In this document: in pieces, positions 7,018-13,556 of the stretch
Layout of the letters: each line of letters opens with the position of its first letter
How positions within the stretch are numbered: position 1 is the stretch's first letter
Assembly: GCA_015658765.1 (NCBI GenBank)
Contig: DQOE01000234.1
Coordinates: 1-13,825, forward strand
From: Verrucomicrobiota bacterium
GTDB taxonomy: Bacteria; Verrucomicrobiota; Verrucomicrobiia; Limisphaerales; UBA1096
Reading direction: 5' to 3'
Length of the DNA stretch: 13,825 nt
The notes under the pieces: generated by a model
What the model was told of the DNA's origin: nothing
What the model saw: only the letters and a program-made list of their open reading frames with translations
The model's database searches: none
Translations under genes and position numbers: made by a program

Positions 7018-7923
7018 TCATGTGGCGGGGATGTAGCGCTGAAACAACAGGGCCAAGCCGAACAGCCCGAAAAACACGATACCCATCTGCATGTCCTGGT
7101 TCGCCGCGAGCAGGAAGTCGAACAGCACAATACCGGCAAGCAGCCCGGAGACGGTTCGTCCGTGTTGCGGCATCATGGACTTGAAGGTGAACAGCAAACT
7201 TCGAACCGTCCACAACGCATACAAGCCAGCCGCAACCATCACTCCGCGCCATGCCACGTCAGCATCCCCGTGGCAATATGGCAGCGCGAAAGCGAGCGCC
7301 AACGGCAACCCAAGCAGCCAGCACGGCCATGAGTTGACCCGGCCGCCTGTGGCTTCGCGCCGGGCAATGTTGCTTAACCCGACGATGTACGCCCACAGCG
7401 CAACAGCGCTTAAAACAACCGTGAGGCCAAGCGACCCCGTGGCGGTTGCCCCGGCCAGGAGATACAGGAGCAAGCGGCACAGCCCCATGAGTAGCGGCGA
7501 CCAAGCCGTGCGTTTGTGCAGCCAGTCGTACACCAGAATGCTCCCGGCCAAGCCAAGCGCGCAGAGCGTCGCCAAGGTGTTCACCCAGACGAGGCAACCA
7601 AGGCCGAGCAGCAGTTGGCCAATGCCCAGCACCCAAACCGCCTTGACGCTGATGGCGCCGCTGGGGATCGGCCGCCCGGAACGATGCTCGCGGTCGAATT
7701 GAACGTCGAAGGCGTCATTGAGAAACATGCCCGCAAGAAAAAGCAGCGTCGCACCGGCAATAAGCCAGGCAAAGCGCTGCACATCCGCCGACTCGACCAA
7801 CGCGCCCCCGGCCAGCAACCAGGCGGCGAGACAGTTCGACCAGACGGTGGGCAGGTTGGAGACGCGCCCCAGCAGCAGCAGAGCCTTCACGCAACCGTAG
7901 GATGAATCGCGCTTCGGGCGCAT
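7018..7923 (-). CDS. eboC: UbiA-family prenyltransferase (EboC-type)
   Basis: 301 residues and very hydrophobic, with about eight or nine membrane helices. UbiA enzymes move a prenyl chain from an isoprenoid diphosphate to an acceptor in the membrane. The first Asp-rich motif NDAFDVQFDREHRSGRP is intact (N69, D70, D73, D77) and should bind Mg-diphosphate. The second loop, YDWLHKRTAWSPLLMGLCR, has the pattern seen in EboC rather than MenA or UbiA proper. ATG 7923 was chosen over an upstream in-frame start at 8001, because 8001 would overlap eboE by 77 bases and add non-family residues. Only one base separates it from the eboE stop. It is the last gene of the ebo-type operon. The acceptor substrate is unknown; the EboC name rests on sequence type plus neighbours. 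Confidence 0.85.
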   Translation of the reverse strand: MRPKRDSSYGCVKALLLLGRVSNLPTVWSNCLAAWLLAGGALVESADVQRFAWLIAGATLLFLAGMFLNDAFDVQFDREHRSGRPIPSGAISVKAVWVLGIGQLLLGLGCLVWVNTLATLCALGLAGSILVYDWLHKRTAWSPLLMGLCRLLLYLLAGATATGSLGLTVVLSAVALWAYIVGLSNIARREATGGRVNSWPCWLLGLPLALAFALPYCHGDADVAWRGVMVAAGLYALWTVRSLLFTFKSMMPQHGRTVSGLLAGIVLFDFLLAANQDMQMGIVFFGLFGLALLFQRYIPAT

Positions 7924-7924
7924 A

Positions 7925-9103
7925 TCAGTCAGCGGGGTGTATCCCCTGCTCTGCCAGTTTGGCCAATGTCCAGTCGTATTCCCCGGCGAGTTGATCAACA
8001 ACGTCGCGCTGCTTCAACTCACCGGGCAATACTTCCCACGTGTAGGTTTCCATCTCGATGTGCGAACAGATCGCCGGATTGGCTGCGAGCGTCTCGATGA
8101 CGCGCTGCAGTTGATCGGCAGTCGTGTCGAACAACGCAGTCGGCGGGCAATGTAGCGGAACGTGAAAGTGGATTCTCCACTCGGTGTCGTCGCTTGTCTC
8201 GCCACGTGCGGCGGCGGCCAAGGCATCCGGCAAGTCGCGGTACCTCGTGAGCGAACCGTCCGCGCCATTGGCCACAACCTGGTGAAAGTAAATATCCTCG
8301 GCAAAGCCGGCCAAGCCGTCGAGCGTCTCGGCGTTTGGGCGCACCTTGAGCGCGGAACTGAAATGCAACTTGCTGATCCGGACTCCCTCGGCGATGAGTG
8401 AGCCAAGCGCGGCGGCGGCCTCCTCGAACTCGACAGCCAAGTGACAGGCGTCGTAGTTGATGCCCAAGCGCCTGGACAAGCGATCATCGCCGGGGCGGTC
8501 GTCGCGGAGTTGTCGGTAAAACCGGATCATCTCGCCGGTGGTTTCGAGATAACACAACGGCTCCGGCTCGAGTCCGAGATGCAAATCCTTGCCGGTCTTT
8601 TCGCTGAGCGCGTCGATGTGCTCGACCACATCCCAAACATTGCGGCGCATGGCCTCGACCTGCTCGCCGGTGTTGATGAATTCCTTGAAGGAACACGGCA
8701 CCGTGCTGACGCTGCCGCCCGACTCCGCCGGAGCGATCACGGCCAAAATATCGAACAAGCGCTTGGTGTACTCGACGCGTTCGACGGTGGTCCAATCCGG
8801 CTTGTAAACCTGTTCCTTTACCCGTTTTCCGTGAAAGTCGCCATACGGGAACCCGTTGATGGTGAACACGTAACACTCATTTTGCTCGAGCCAAGCGCGG
8901 AATTTGTCTAGCTCGTCCGCTTGGGCAAGCTGGCGGGATGCGTTGTCGCCCAGGCGTAAGCCGATCGCGTACGGCTTGCCGCTGCTCACGCGGTCACGCA
9001 CTCGGAGCGTGTGCTCGTTGAGCGAGCGGAACGTCTCTGGCCAATCGCCGCCGCGATGGATGTTTGTGCAGTAGGCGAGATGGATGCCGTGGCTGAGCCT
9101 CAT
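7925..9103 (-). CDS. eboE: Metabolite traffic protein EboE (xylose-isomerase-like TIM barrel)
   Basis: 392 residues, soluble, with the TIM-barrel pattern of sugar-phosphate isomerase/AP-endonuclease-2 proteins. Marks of EboE include LSHGIHLAYCTNIHRGGDW at the start, INGFPYGDFHG (about 82-92), LGLEPEPLCYLETT, GINYDACHLAVEFE, ISKLHFSSALKV, IHFHVPLH and HIEMETYTWEVLP near the end. The conserved Glu, Asp and His residues are probably metal ligands. In cyanobacteria the ebo genes are needed to bring a scytonemin precursor to the periplasm; the reaction of EboE itself is not known. The start is ATG 9103. The 16-base gap to eboB is almost entirely the 12-bp palindrome GCTTGGCCAAGC, leaving no room for a normal ribosome binding site, so translational coupling to eboB is likely. 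Confidence 0.9.
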   Translation of the reverse strand: MRLSHGIHLAYCTNIHRGGDWPETFRSLNEHTLRVRDRVSSGKPYAIGLRLGDNASRQLAQADELDKFRAWLEQNECYVFTINGFPYGDFHGKRVKEQVYKPDWTTVERVEYTKRLFDILAVIAPAESGGSVSTVPCSFKEFINTGEQVEAMRRNVWDVVEHIDALSEKTGKDLHLGLEPEPLCYLETTGEMIRFYRQLRDDRPGDDRLSRRLGINYDACHLAVEFEEAAAALGSLIAEGVRISKLHFSSALKVRPNAETLDGLAGFAEDIYFHQVVANGADGSLTRYRDLPDALAAAARGETSDDTEWRIHFHVPLHCPPTALFDTTADQLQRVIETLAANPAICSHIEMETYTWEVLPGELKQRDVVDQLAGEYDWTLAKLAEQGIHPAD

Positions 9104-9107
9104 GTGC

Positions 9108-9119
9108 GCTTGGCCAAGC
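9108..9119. repeat. Palindrome copy 7 (12-bp), intergenic
   Basis: GCTTGGCCAAGC fills 12 of the 16 bases between the eboB stop and the eboE start, so it is non-coding here. Confidence 0.92.
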
Positions 9120-9932
9120 TCATAGCCCCTCGGGCGCAGTGAAGCGCGGGCTTTGACTCATGAACTCGATCGGGTTTTGGTAAATCACCTTGTCGATTTG
9201 CCCCGGGTCGCTGCCTCGGCGTTTCATTTCCTGTGCCGCCCGTGGCACGGCCAACGGCACGCTGATGCCCCAGTCGCACGCGCTGTTCATCCAGATGCGC
9301 TCGTTGCCGTACAACTCGAGAATATCGATCGCCCGGTTGGAGGTGCACTTGGTTTCCGGATACAGGGTCATGCCGGCCCAGAAGCCGTCGTCGAGCACCA
9401 TGCCGACGGTGTGCTCCTCGACGTGGTCAATGATGCAGCGCTCCGGCCTGATGCGGCTGTCGCTCTTGAGCGCGTCGAGAATCAGGCGCGTGCCCTTGCG
9501 CTTGTCCTCAAGGTGCGGCGTGTGAACGAGGATCAACTGGTCGTTGCTGGCCGCCAAGTCGATGTGTTTCTCGAGGACGAGCATCTCGTTTCGGCTGTTT
9601 TTGTTCAGGCCGATCTCGCCGATACCAAGGACGTTGGGGCTGCCCATGAATTCCGGGATGATCGCCAGCACCTCGTCGGCGAGTTTGAGATCCTCCGACT
9701 CCTTCGGGTTGATGCAAAGCCAGGTGTAGTGCGGCAGGCCAAACATCGCGGCTCGGCGCGGCTCGTGCTGGGTGAGTTGGCAGAAGTAGTCGTAAAAACC
9801 CTGCACCGAGCTGCGGTCGAAGCCGGCCCAGAACGCCGGTTCGCTGACCGCCTGGCAACCGGCCATCGCCATCGCCTGATAGTCGTCGGTCGTGCGGCTG
9901 ACCATGTGGCCGTGTGGCTCAATGTAACGCAT
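9120..9932 (-). CDS. eboB: TatD-family metal-dependent hydrolase (EboB-type)
   Basis: 270 residues with the amidohydrolase/TatD metal site: HGH near the start (H7, H9), GIGEIGL (E106), LVHTPH (H137, H140), IIDHVEEHT (H170) and SACDWG (D220). TatD enzymes are Mg-dependent phosphoesterases or nucleases. Members placed beside EboE and a UbiA enzyme form the EboB branch, whose substrate is unknown. All ligands are present, so it should be active. It starts at ATG 9932, 12 bases after the small upstream gene, with GAAG a few bases before the start. It fits second place in the ebo-type operon. Confidence 0.88.
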   Translation of the reverse strand: MRYIEPHGHMVSRTTDDYQAMAMAGCQAVSEPAFWAGFDRSSVQGFYDYFCQLTQHEPRRAAMFGLPHYTWLCINPKESEDLKLADEVLAIIPEFMGSPNVLGIGEIGLNKNSRNEMLVLEKHIDLAASNDQLILVHTPHLEDKRKGTRLILDALKSDSRIRPERCIIDHVEEHTVGMVLDDGFWAGMTLYPETKCTSNRAIDILELYGNERIWMNSACDWGISVPLAVPRAAQEMKRRGSDPGQIDKVIYQNPIEFMSQSPRFTAPEGL

Positions 9933-9944
9933 CGTCTTCGCCGG

Positions 9945-10220
9945 TTAAGCGTTGTCCGCGCCGGGCCAGGCACCGCAGGCGGCCTTGGTGGTTGCCGCGA
10001 GAATCGGTTCGTCTGTGGGGTCACTGAACGCCAGCAGCACCTTCCCGGCGCGATCCGGTTTCCCGCTCTCCAGCGCCTTGAGAGCAGCGCGAAAGGCGTC
10101 GTAGCGGAAATCGTCGCCGCCATTGGCCCGGTCAACACGATCCATGAACGCCGCAATGTCGATCAACCGCGCCCGGGCATCCAGAAAGTACAGGTCGAGT
10201 ATGTTTTTTCGGTCAGCCAT
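9945..10220 (-). CDS. Conserved-looking small protein at the head of the ebo-type cluster, function unknown
   Basis: 91 residues, soluble, no signal peptide. It is mostly helical: ILDLYFLDARARLIDIAAFM, then FRYDAFRAALKAL, then a short SDPTDEP turn and an ACGAWPG end. I recognise no named domain. It is far shorter than the EboA proteins I know of, and no EboA motif is apparent. Its position directly before eboB, on the same strand with a 12-base gap, suggests it belongs to the same pathway, perhaps as a small helper subunit. Start is ATG 10220; GGAG lies only two bases upstream, which is closer than usual. It contains four Cys/Trp/His residues at most, so an independent metal site is unlikely. 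Confidence 0.75.
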   Translation of the reverse strand: MADRKNILDLYFLDARARLIDIAAFMDRVDRANGGDDFRYDAFRAALKALESGKPDRAGKVLLAFSDPTDEPILAATTKAACGAWPGADNA

Positions 10221-10270
10221 ATCTCCGTGTAAAGGAGGGAAATAAACACCCGAACCGCCTTGTTGGCAAT

Positions 10271-11218
10271 CTATTGCTGATCGCCGGTTGACCTGACATT
10301 AATCATTCGCCAGACCCCGGCGGCAATGCTGCCAATGATGCAGTGCGTCACGGCACTGACAGCACACGGCACGGCGACCAACGGTAGGGCCGTAAAATGC
10401 TCTGTCGCCAAGGCGGTACCCAAGCCGCTGTTTTGCATCCCTACCTCGATCGATACCGTACGACTCGACTGCTCGTCGAATTTCATCAACTTGGCCAAAC
10501 CGTAGCCAAGCCCAAAACCCGCGACGTGCAACAGCAACACTGCGGCGACAAGCATGCGCCAATTCTCGAGAATGGAGTCACGGTTTTGCGCGAGGATGTA
10601 GCCAACAATCAGGATAATGAACACTACCGAGACGAACGGCGACACGACGGCGACACGTCTGGCCGCCTTGCCAAAAAAGCGGTTGATCCCAACACCGGCG
10701 GCGACAGGCAAAATCACGATGATCAAAATGCTCTGCAACAAGCCAAGTGCATCAACCGACACCCGTTCGTTTACATACAATTTAGTGAGCAACGGTGTCA
10801 GCACCACGGCCAGCATAGTGGAGATGCCGGTCATGCTGACGGACAAAGCAACATTCGCCCGGGCGAGAAAGGCGACGACATTCGAGGCGGTCCCTCCGGG
10901 GCAGCAGGAAACCAGCACCAAACCAACGGCCATGTCTCTCGGTAGTTGCATCATGTGACCGATGCCCCAACCCAGGAACGGCATCACTGCGAATTGAAGA
11001 GCCACGCCGCCAAGCAGAGCAAACGGAATCACGAACACCCGCCGGAAGTCGTCGAGTGTCAGCGTGAGCCCCATTCCCAGCATGATGATGCCAAGGCCAA
11101 CTCGGATCATCGTGCCGGAGTACCAGTCGAATGCGCCCGGCCAAGCCAGGGCCACCACCGCCACAAGGACAGACCAGAGCGGGAAAAGGTTGGTCAGCCA
11201 GCGAAAACAGGTTTGCAC
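10271..11218 (-). CDS. Bile acid:sodium symporter (BASS) family transporter
   Basis: 315 residues with about nine or ten membrane helices. Family marks are FPLWSVLVAVVAL in the first helix, IIMLGMGLTLTLDDFRRV, CCPGGTASNVVAFLARANVALSVSMT (conserved Na+-site loop), and EVGMQNSGLGTALA near the end. BASS proteins take up organic anions with sodium: bile acids in animals, pyruvate, 2-keto acids or pantoate in plants and bacteria. The substrate cannot be told from sequence. I chose GTG 11218 because it puts the first helix near the N-terminus, as usual; an in-frame TTG at 11272 would add 18 residues. It lies 50 bases upstream of the 91-residue gene on the same strand, so it may lead the ebo-type operon and carry its substrate. 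Confidence 0.88.
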   Translation of the reverse strand: MQTCFRWLTNLFPLWSVLVAVVALAWPGAFDWYSGTMIRVGLGIIMLGMGLTLTLDDFRRVFVIPFALLGGVALQFAVMPFLGWGIGHMMQLPRDMAVGLVLVSCCPGGTASNVVAFLARANVALSVSMTGISTMLAVVLTPLLTKLYVNERVSVDALGLLQSILIIVILPVAAGVGINRFFGKAARRVAVVSPFVSVVFIILIVGYILAQNRDSILENWRMLVAAVLLLHVAGFGLGYGLAKLMKFDEQSSRTVSIEVGMQNSGLGTALATEHFTALPLVAVPCAVSAVTHCIIGSIAAGVWRMINVRSTGDQQ

Positions 11219-11234
11219 GCGCGAATTGAGCCCC

Positions 11235-11244
11235 CTTGGCCAAG
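11235..11244. repeat. Palindrome copy 8
   Basis: 10-bp copy in the divergent region between the BASS transporter and LysM genes. It is non-coding if the GTG start at 11218 is right; otherwise read W-P-R. Confidence 0.9.
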
Positions 11245-11318
11245 CGGCGGCAATCAAAAATTTACGAAACAACCGGCTTCGGCTTGAGTTTGCGGGAGCA
11301 CGGACTTACGTTGCTGGC

Positions 11319-11903
11319 ATGAAGCGTTTGTTGTTGTTTACCTCGTTTTTGGCAACGGTTTGTCTGTTGGAAACCTCTCCCGCCATGGCCAAGGGGCCTT
11401 CACTCGATGCACGTGCCATCCGGGAGGATTATCGCCGACTGCAGAGCCAACTCGAAGACCTGCTCATGGCCCATAACGCTCTCAAGAGCGAACTCTCAAA
11501 ACTCCGAAGCGAGGTGCGGCTGCTGCGGGCCAAGACCGCGACAAAAGATACCGCCACCGCCACCCGTGACGACCTCGAGGGCCTGGCCAAGTCCATCCGC
11601 GAAGTGGATCGAAAACGCGTGCAGGACAAGGATTTGATTCTCAAGGAAATGAAAGCCCTGCTTCGATCCGGCTCGAGTAGTGGGAGGACAACCAAGACCT
11701 CCCCCAATTCCCAAAAAAGTTTTGAGCATACGGTGCAGAAAGACGAAACCATCTCGGCCATCATCGCCGCCTACAATGCTGATTTAAAAAGTCAGGGCGG
11801 AAAAAAGCGAATCACGCTCAAGTCGGTTCTCGACGCAAACCCGAAGCTGAATCCGCGAACGATGCGAATAGGGCAAACACTGTTTATTCCCGATCCGAGG
11901 TAG
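11319..11903 (+). CDS. Secreted coiled-coil protein with C-terminal LysM domain
   Basis: 194 residues. A signal peptide (MKRLLLFTSFLATVCLLETSP, probable cut after AMA at 24) is followed by a coiled coil (about 34-70, with LQSQLEDLLMAHNALKSELS) and a charged helix (about 84-117). A Ser/Thr-rich linker (118-134) leads to a LysM domain at 136-191, seen in HTVQKDETISAIIAAYN, LKSVLDANPKLNP and RIGQTLFIPDP. LysM binds peptidoglycan GlcNAc chains, so this is probably a periplasmic wall-binding protein. ATG 11319 is preferred over an open-frame extension to 11064, since that would overlap the divergent transporter and bury the signal peptide. No catalytic domain is seen. Confidence 0.85.
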   Translation: MKRLLLFTSFLATVCLLETSPAMAKGPSLDARAIREDYRRLQSQLEDLLMAHNALKSELSKLRSEVRLLRAKTATKDTATATRDDLEGLAKSIREVDRKRVQDKDLILKEMKALLRSGSSSGRTTKTSPNSQKSFEHTVQKDETISAIIAAYNADLKSQGGKKRITLKSVLDANPKLNPRTMRIGQTLFIPDPR

Positions 11904-11929
11904 CGCTCGCCAACCAACCGAACGAGCAA

Positions 11930-12295
11930 TTGGAATTCCTGTCAGAGAACTGGGGGTTAATTATCTGGGCCGTTCCCGGGGCATGGGGGTTAATCGTCCT
12001 GACGATCTTTTGGGCAATGCCCAGAATTGATTTCCGCGTCGGCTCGAAGGCCGTGGTGGTGGAGTGGATGGGATTTGCCCTGCGCAGAATACCACTGTCG
12101 GATATCGGCCGCATTTCAAAACGCCTCAAGGGCAAGCCGGAAGTTTGGCGCAACACGCTGAGGGGGAACCACCGTATGCTGGTTTTGTACCGCAAAAGCG
12201 GCAAGCGGCCGGTCGTGATCACACCGCACAACCGGTATATCTTCCGCAACCAACTCGAAACGAGTCTCGAGCGATTGGCAGCACGGGCCGATTAA
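11930..12295 (+). CDS. Small membrane-anchored protein, possibly PH-like
   Basis: 121 residues. One membrane helix lies at about 8-29 (GLIIWAVPGAWGLIVLTIFW). A short basic, beta-rich domain follows (about 33-121; FRVGSKAVVVEWMGFALRRIPLSDIGRI, then RMLVLYRKSGKRPVVITPHNRY). This strand-strand-helix layout resembles bacterial PH-type domains such as those in YcxB/DUF304-like proteins, but the match is weak. Start is TTG 11930, since no ATG or GTG in frame precedes the membrane helix. It follows the LysM gene by 26 bases and probably shares its transcript. Its TAA stop overlaps the TAA of the convergent hpnD gene within the bases TTAA (12292-12295). Confidence 0.7.
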   Translation: MEFLSENWGLIIWAVPGAWGLIVLTIFWAMPRIDFRVGSKAVVVEWMGFALRRIPLSDIGRISKRLKGKPEVWRNTLRGNHRMLVLYRKSGKRPVVITPHNRYIFRNQLETSLERLAARAD

Positions 12296-13170
12296 CCGTA
12301 AACCGGCCTGTAGGCCGTGCGCCTCAACCAAAGCCAGGTTTTCAACCCTATGGCCAGCTTGGCCAAGCGACCGGTTTTTAACCTGCGCCGATTCGACTGA
12401 AAGGCATTGTATCGCACAGCGCGAAGTTTCATCAGCAACCGCCAATAGATCGCACCCATGGCTTCCGAGGCGACGAGCTGGTGTTTCTGCCCGAGCGGGA
12501 ATGATTCGCGAGCCAGCCGGTAATGCGCCCAGGCGCGTTCGGCGATTTCCTGTGCGGCGTTTTCGTAACCAACAGTGAAGCGACCCTCCAGAATATCACT
12601 CTCGTCGACCGAGTGTTTTTCGAGCATCGATTGCGGCAGATAGATCCTGCCTCGCGCCGCATCCTCGGCGACGTCGCGCAGGATGTTGGTCAACTGCAGC
12701 GCTTGGCCAAGGTTTTCCGCGTAGCGTTGTGCCGTTTCACCATCGCAACCAAAAATGCGAATGCTCAAAAGCCCCACCACCGAGGCCGCACGATGGCAGT
12801 AAAGTTTCAATTCGTCGAAGTCACGGTACCGCGTTTTTTGCAAGTCGGACTCCATGCCAATGAGCAACTCGTCAAACAAGCTGAACGGCAAATTGTATTC
12901 CCGGATAGACGGTCGCAACTCGCGGCAGACCTCGAATTGAGGCTCGCCCCACTCGCACGCGCGCCGAATGTCGTCCCTCCATCGCTGCAGCTTTTCGGCG
13001 CGCTTGGCCAAGGGCACAGCGTCATCGTCTGCGACATCATCCACCTCCCGGCAAAAGGCGTAAAGCGCGACCATCCCTCTCCGCCTGGCCTTGGGGAGCA
13101 AGAAAAATGCGGCTGCCAAATTGGAGCCGCTTTTCGCCGTAATCAACTGGCTTTGTGAGACTTGCGTCAC
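12292..13170 (-). CDS. hpnD: Presqualene diphosphate synthase HpnD
   Basis: 292 residues of the squalene/phytoene synthase superfamily. The two Asp-rich Mg sites are intact: YAFCREVDDVADDD (D44-D50) and QLTNILRDVAEDAARGRIYLP (D166, D170). HpnD joins two farnesyl diphosphates into presqualene diphosphate, which HpnC and HpnE turn into squalene for hopanoids. Residues such as LLIGMESDL, YCHRAASVVGLLSIRIFG and GQALQLTNILRDVAED fit HpnD better than HpnC or CrtB, though I could not test this by alignment. No hpnC, hpnE or shc is in the window. Start is GTG 13170, overlapping the stop of the upstream small gene as GTGA. The C-terminus is basic and poorly conserved. Confidence 0.88.
   Translation of the reverse strand: MTQVSQSQLITAKSGSNLAAAFFLLPKARRRGMVALYAFCREVDDVADDDAVPLAKRAEKLQRWRDDIRRACEWGEPQFEVCRELRPSIREYNLPFSLFDELLIGMESDLQKTRYRDFDELKLYCHRAASVVGLLSIRIFGCDGETAQRYAENLGQALQLTNILRDVAEDAARGRIYLPQSMLEKHSVDESDILEGRFTVGYENAAQEIAERAWAHYRLARESFPLGQKHQLVASEAMGAIYWRLLMKLRAVRYNAFQSNRRRLKTGRLAKLAIGLKTWLWLRRTAYRPVYG
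12357..12368. repeat. Palindrome copy 9 (12-bp)
   Basis: GCTTGGCCAAGC near the C-terminal end of hpnD, read L-A-K on the reverse strand. Confidence 0.9.
12702..12711. repeat. Palindrome CTTGGCCAAG, copy 10
   Basis: Within hpnD just before the second Asp motif, read L-G-Q-A. Confidence 0.9.
13003..13012. repeat. Palindrome CTTGGCCAAG, copy 11
   Basis: Within hpnD shortly after the first Asp motif, read L-A-K; hpnD alone holds three copies. Confidence 0.9.
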
Positions 13171-13556
13171 TGATCAGGTTCCGTTTCCGGCTCCCCTGGG
13201 TCGTCCTCGTTTTTCGGGGGCAAGCCGCCGGTTTCGGACAGGGTCGGGTTCCGCTTTCGATGATCCCGTCGCCGACGTTTATGGCGGCGGCGTTTCTTCC
13301 GGCGATCGCCTTCCTCGCCCGGAGCCATCGGCTTGGCCGTCGACAATCGTGCGGAGCGTCCGTGTCGGGATTGCTTGGCCCCGCCATCCCGGTGCATGGT
13401 CAGGATGACAATGGCAATGACCAGAGCAAAGCCAAGTGCGATTGCCAGAATCAGCAACGGCCCCTTGAGCGCATACAAAAAACCGCCTCCAGTGCTCGGG
13501 TTGCCGGGGTTGAGAAGTGCCAGTATTTGTGTGGGGAGTTCCATTGAACAATTCAT
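13167..13556 (-). CDS. Small single-pass membrane protein with arginine-rich tail, function unknown
   Basis: 129 residues. One membrane helix lies at about 28-54 (GPLLILAIALGFALVIAIVILTM). It is followed by a strongly basic stretch (about 85-103; RRKKRRRHKRRRR) and a Pro/Glu/Asp-rich acidic end. No family is recognised. Basic residues right after the helix predict a cytosolic C-terminus, which could bind nucleic acid, ribosomes or acidic lipid. Both ends overlap neighbours by 4 bases: ATGA with the regulator gene upstream and GTGA with hpnD downstream. This supports a real, co-translated gene despite its low-complexity tail. An internal ATG at 13544 (MELPT) is a possible alternative start. 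Confidence 0.68.
   Translation of the reverse strand: MNCSMELPTQILALLNPGNPSTGGGFLYALKGPLLILAIALGFALVIAIVILTMHRDGGAKQSRHGRSARLSTAKPMAPGEEGDRRKKRRRHKRRRRDHRKRNPTLSETGGLPPKNEDDPGEPETEPDQ

Noticed and set aside
7924..8001. Upstream start for the UbiA gene
   Set aside because: It overlaps the end of eboE and adds residues not expected in the family; ATG 7923 directly follows the eboE stop.
9153..10232. Long forward-strand open frame (359 codons)
   Set aside because: It is the shadow of eboB and the 91-residue gene; the eboB metal motifs show the true strand.
11064..11318. Extension of the LysM gene to an upstream start
   Set aside because: It would overlap the divergent transporter gene and put the signal peptide inside the protein.
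2199..11590. Many GGCCAAG or GCTTGGCC half-sites
   Set aside because: They can come from common Ala-Lys and Leu-Ala codon pairs, so only full palindromes were counted.
12304..12317. CGGCC-TGTA-GGCCG hairpin as a terminator for the convergent genes
   Set aside because: It has a 5-bp stem only, no T run on either side, and lies within the hpnD coding end.
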